From: Candidatus Poribacteria bacterium | Lineage (GTDB): Bacteria > Poribacteria > WGA-4E > WGA-3G | DNA length: 64,000 nucleotides | Direction: 5' to 3' | Assembly: GCA_022827885.1 (NCBI GenBank) | Contig: JAJEIP010000114.1 | Location: 1-64,000 of the forward strand | Part shown: one piece after another, positions 61,365 to 64,000 of the stretch | How positions within the stretch are numbered: the first letter of the stretch is position 1 | Layout: the number at the start of each line of letters is the position of its first letter | Program-made: the position numbers and the translations under genes | Notes under the pieces: generated by a model | The model's database searches: none | What the model saw: only the letters and a program-made list of their open reading frames with translations | Told to the model about the DNA's origin: nothing

Positions 61365-61976
61365 ATGAAATCCCAAAGCCCAGAAAGCATCCCTCCAGAA
61401 TGTAACGAGGATGTTAAACTAATCGAGCGATTTCAACAAGGCGACACCGCCGCATTTGATCTGCTCTTTACCCGTTACCAAAAACGCACCTATCGTTTGG
61501 TGCAACGCTTCGTCCCAAACCCAGAAGACGCATCGGACTTGACACAAGACGCTTTCATACGCGCATATCAAGGATTAGGCGACTTCAAGAGTCAGTGTCA
61601 GTTTTACAGTTGGCTTTACCGAATTACGGTGAATCTCTGTATCGATTTCCTACGGAAAAAAGCAAGATCGGAAGTCCTCCTCTACGACGCCGAGGATTCC
61701 GAGGAACTGCCGATGTCCAATATCCCGGATCCCCGCTCAGAATCACCCGCAAAAGCAATGGAAAATAAGGAGTTGAGGGCTCATATCCGGAAAGCTGTCC
61801 GTCGGCTTCCGCCAAAACAACGGCAAATCTTCATTTTACGACACTGGGACGGGTTATCACTTAAAGATATTGCAGCGACCGTTGGGCGATCCGATGGAAC
61901 AGTCAAAGCCCATCTGCTCCACGCGCATCGTAACCTTCGCAAACATCTCCGCCCCTACCTACGAGAAACAGATTAA
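61365..61976 (+). CDS. ECF-type RNA polymerase sigma factor (second)
   Basis: A 203-residue sigma factor. Region 2 reads AFDLLFTRYQKRTYRLVQRF, DLTQDAFIRAYQGLGDFKS and FYSWLYRITVNLCIDFLRKK; region 4 reads LPPKQRQIFILRHWDGLSLK and DIAATVGRSDGTVKAHLLHA. It is similar in style to the factor at 43998. AGGAG precedes the start. No anti-sigma gene follows directly; a strong hairpin ends the transcript. Confidence 0.92.
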   Translation: MKSQSPESIPPECNEDVKLIERFQQGDTAAFDLLFTRYQKRTYRLVQRFVPNPEDASDLTQDAFIRAYQGLGDFKSQCQFYSWLYRITVNLCIDFLRKKARSEVLLYDAEDSEELPMSNIPDPRSESPAKAMENKELRAHIRKAVRRLPPKQRQIFILRHWDGLSLKDIAATVGRSDGTVKAHLLHAHRNLRKHLRPYLRETD

Positions 61977-61996
61977 GAGCGTTAAAAAGTGTTCTA

Positions 61997-62038
61997 AAGT
62001 CCGTAAAGTTAGGAAGTTCTCAGCAACTTTACGGACTT
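61997..62038. terminator. hairpin after the sigma gene
   Basis: AAGTCCGTAAAGTT (61997-62010) pairs perfectly with AACTTTACGGACTT (62025-62038) over a 14-base loop. Without a long T-run it is probably a bidirectional terminator between this gene and ftsY on the other strand. Confidence 0.65.
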
Positions 62039-62084
62039 CGTAATTTTATGGTGGATCCTAAAATAAAAATAGATAGACACAATT

Positions 62085-62101
62085 CCCCCCTGATAAGGGG
62101 G
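62085..62101. repeat. CCCCCC-TGATAA-GGGGG hairpin
   Basis: A short GC-rich hairpin (CCCCCCTGATAAGGGGG) in the gap before the 3' end of ftsY; it could end the ftsY transcript. Confidence 0.4.
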
Positions 62102-62121
62102 TTAGGTCCTGGTTACAGAAG

Positions 62122-63132
62122 TTACACTTGCAAACTTTCCGGTGTGCCTGCTGTCTCTTCTGCAAAGAGGGCTTCAACGAAATCTGCCCCCGCGAAATCT
62201 CGCAAATCGTCGAGCTTCTCACCAATGCCGATGAGTTTGACGGGTGCCCCGATTTCCGCATTCACCGCGATGACAATCCCCCCTTTGGCAGTGCCATCAA
62301 GTTTTGTAACGACTACCCCTGTAATCGGCACAGCCTCATTGAAAATCTTCGCCTGCATCAGTGCATTTTGACCAACCGTCCCATCAACGACCAAGAGTAC
62401 CTCATGGGGTGCCCCGGTATGCGCGCGTCCCATCACACGTCCAATCTTCGACAATTCATCCATCAGCGGTTTTTTGGTATGGAGTCTACCAGCAGTGTCT
62501 ACGATGAGTACATCTGCATCGCGATGTTTCGCGGCGTGGATTGCATCGAAGACGACAGAGGCGGGTTCAGCATTTTCGCCGCCCCGGATGAGTTCCGCGC
62601 CAGCACGTTCACACCAAATACTGAGTTGATCCTCGGCTGCTGCACGGAACGTATCTCCCGCGGCAACAAGCACGCGGTGTCCGTCCGCGATAAAGCGACT
62701 CGCGAGTTTGCCGATAGTTGTCGTTTTGCCTGCACCATTCACACCCAACACTAAAATCGTATACGGTTTCTCATCTTTAATTTGCAACGGCACATCCACT
62801 CCAAGCAAATTGAGTATTTCCGATTTTAGGACGGATGCCAACTCTGAAGAATCGCTTAAGCCTTCCGACTTCACCCGCTCCCTAACGTTATCCATTAGGG
62901 TCAGGGTTGTATCAACCCCCACATCTGACTGGATTAAAATCTCCTCGATTTCTTCCATCAGATCCTCGTCGATTCTTCTGCCAACCCGTAGGAGTCCTGA
63001 TAATTGGGATAGGAACTGGTCCCGGGTTTTCGTCAAGCCGGACTTGAGCCGATCGAACCAACTCCTCCGTTCATCTACACCCTCGGATTCATCGTGGCTT
63101 TTACCACCACCTTTGAATAAATTTCTGAGCAT
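62122..63132 (-). CDS. ftsY: signal recognition particle receptor FtsY
   Basis: SRP-receptor GTPase that docks ribosome-SRP complexes at the membrane. The N-domain (SWFDRLKSGLTKTRDQFLSQ, DEDLMEEIEEILIQSDVGVD) is followed by the G-domain: G1 LGVNGAGKTTTIGKLA, G2-region DTFRAAAEDQL, G3 DTAGRLHTKKPLM, G4 TKLDGTAKGG and the closing GIGEKLDDLRDF. Length (336) is typical for forms with a short acidic A-domain. AGGAGAG precedes the ATG. ffh is not in the window. Confidence 0.95.
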   Translation of the reverse strand: MLRNLFKGGGKSHDESEGVDERRSWFDRLKSGLTKTRDQFLSQLSGLLRVGRRIDEDLMEEIEEILIQSDVGVDTTLTLMDNVRERVKSEGLSDSSELASVLKSEILNLLGVDVPLQIKDEKPYTILVLGVNGAGKTTTIGKLASRFIADGHRVLVAAGDTFRAAAEDQLSIWCERAGAELIRGGENAEPASVVFDAIHAAKHRDADVLIVDTAGRLHTKKPLMDELSKIGRVMGRAHTGAPHEVLLVVDGTVGQNALMQAKIFNEAVPITGVVVTKLDGTAKGGIVIAVNAEIGAPVKLIGIGEKLDDLRDFAGADFVEALFAEETAGTPESLQV

Positions 63133-63214
63133 TGTTTTTCGTTTCTCTCCTCATTCCATTTCTCTGGTATACTCCCAGGTCTAAACGTTTCTTACAATTT
63201 TAGCGAAGTCCCTT

Positions 63215-63454
63215 CTAAACCTGGACCGCAATCAATGCGGACAACGTACCCGGATCGATTTGAACGGGTGAATTTGACGACGATGGAACAACTTCGCCAT
63301 CTGCCCGGATCCCTTCAATATGAAACGCAATAGCTTCTGCAATCAACGTCCACACTTCTTCCATTGTGTCTCCTGCCGCGATGCACCCGGGAAGATCGGG
63401 AACATAAGCACTGTAACTGTTTTCACCTTCTTCAAAAACAACGACGTATTCCAT
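63215..63454 (-). CDS. hicB: HicB-family antitoxin
   Basis: A 79-residue protein with the partially degraded RNase H-like HicB fold: MEYVVVFEEGENSYSAYVPD, LPGCIAAGDTMEEV and an AEAIAFHIEG helix. HicB neutralises HicA and usually represses the operon. There is no separate DNA-binding domain at the C-terminus. It begins 12 bases after hicA and has a GAGG ribosome site. Confidence 0.88.
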   Translation of the reverse strand: MEYVVVFEEGENSYSAYVPDLPGCIAAGDTMEEVWTLIAEAIAFHIEGIRADGEVVPSSSNSPVQIDPGTLSALIAVQV

Positions 63455-63466
63455 GAGTTACTTACC

Positions 63467-63655
63467 TCACCATTTGAGCCCAGCTTGCCTGAGAATACTA
63501 TTCAGCGTGCCGGGGCGGACATCTGTGCTTGGTTTTCCGGCAATCGTTACGGTCCCAGATTTTGTCAGATGTTTAAACTGCCGATGACTGCCTCGCGTCC
63601 GGACAAGATACCACCCATCATCTTCAATCAGTTTTATGAGCAGTCGAACCTTCAT
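63467..63655 (-). CDS. hicA: HicA-family toxin (mRNA interferase)
   Basis: A 62-residue double-stranded-RNA-binding-fold toxin. The motif GSHRQFKH has the catalytic histidine at residue 24, and the C-terminus GTLNSILRQAGL is typical. HicA cleaves mRNA and is blocked by the HicB encoded next to it. The toxin gene comes first, as is common. An additional small gene lies 18 bases upstream. Confidence 0.88.
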   Translation of the reverse strand: MKVRLLIKLIEDDGWYLVRTRGSHRQFKHLTKSGTVTIAGKPSTDVRPGTLNSILRQAGLKW

Positions 63656-63673
63656 TTTAAAATATTTCCGTAA

Positions 63674-63901
63674 TTAACCCTCATATCCATTTCGACTGAA
63701 ATTTGCTGAAACTTTGCCTTCATCATCCTCCGACTTTTCAGCATGAAATGAACATATCACGCGGCCTTCATGAATTATCAGTAATTTACCATTAACGTCA
63801 TATTTTATATTCGCCTTGAAGGCATCCGTTTGGTACACTGTCGCGATAACATCATACCCGAATGAATTTATATCTTTGAGACAAATACTTTGCTCTGGCA
63901 T
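63674..63901 (-). CDS. small hypothetical protein upstream of hicA
   Basis: A 75-residue strand-rich protein (FGYDVIATVYQTDAFKANIK, GKLLIIHEGRVICSFHAEK) with a clear AGAGGAAATTAATCA leader before its ATG. It is 18 bases upstream of hicA on the same strand, so it probably belongs to the same transcript. No family is recognised; it could be an unrelated gene or a third partner of the toxin-antitoxin pair. Confidence 0.6.
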   Translation of the reverse strand: MPEQSICLKDINSFGYDVIATVYQTDAFKANIKYDVNGKLLIIHEGRVICSFHAEKSEDDEGKVSANFSRNGYEG

Positions 63902-64000
63902 TGATTAATTTCCTCTCTTTTGCGAAGGTAGGAGGGAACAAACATACCACTCGTTAAGTTTTGTAGTGTCCCTCAAACTATTTATGTAAAATTATATCAT

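Overview
The window is bacterial, gene-dense DNA of moderate GC. The gene mix suggests Candidatus Poribacteria or a close relative: secreted LamG and carbohydrate-binding-like proteins, a sulfatase next to sugar-type oxidoreductases, a phytanoyl-CoA-dioxygenase/HEAT fusion, SUMF1-domain lipoproteins, a PorV-like outer-membrane protein, ECF sigma factors and many small hairpin repeats between genes. The assignment is inferred from gene content; there is no rRNA or tRNA here to confirm it.

Layout. 1-2678: thiamine genes (3' end of a thiY-like binding protein, thiO, thiS, thiG). 2714-7075: a beta-barrel-like protein, a GT-C-like membrane protein on the minus strand, and a class III glutamine synthetase-family enzyme. 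7129-13791: a block of secreted proteins (SUMF1 lipoprotein, a frameshifted LamG gene, an intact LamG gene, an epimerase, a TolB-like propeller, two tandem carbohydrate-binding-like paralogues). Five of these secreted products share a related C-terminal tail around K-L-x-T-T-W-x-x-L-K. 14461-15588: nadA. 15680-23568 (minus): a 2277-residue Ig-like repeat protein and, downstream, a PorV-like protein. 23908-27475 (minus): sulfatase, Ldh2-family dehydrogenase and Gfo/Idh/MocA oxidoreductase in one probable operon. 27699-30562: small protein, NnrE/NnrD repair enzyme, SDR.

31351-44627 looks like one functional module: a thioredoxin-fold protein, three paralogous ABC-2 permeases, a secreted protein, the ABC ATPase, a membrane-anchored COG1361-like protein, a TolC-family protein and an ECF sigma factor. 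A duplicated promoter block precedes both the second permease and the ATPase, which suggests co-regulation, possibly by an ECF factor.

44638-50660 (minus): GDPD-like protein, two epimerase-like proteins, HIT protein, PhyH-HEAT fusion and D-2-hydroxyacid dehydrogenase; several of their starts are preceded by nearly the same leader (AAGGAATAATTAAAA). 51244-53878: an XPB-like helicase and a DUF790/Bax1-like nuclease, an archaeal-type repair pair. 53997-60094: serine hydrolase, glycosidase-like propeller, TPR lipoprotein, homoserine-kinase-like enzyme and ABC-F ATPase. 60348-63901: a MarR regulator with an extra helical domain and a consensus promoter, a second ECF sigma factor, ftsY, and a hicAB toxin-antitoxin pair with a small upstream gene.

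Several short repeat families occur between genes. At three places (the giant protein, the COG1361-like protein and a minus-strand hypothetical gene) a repeat lies inside a reading frame and appears to be translated.
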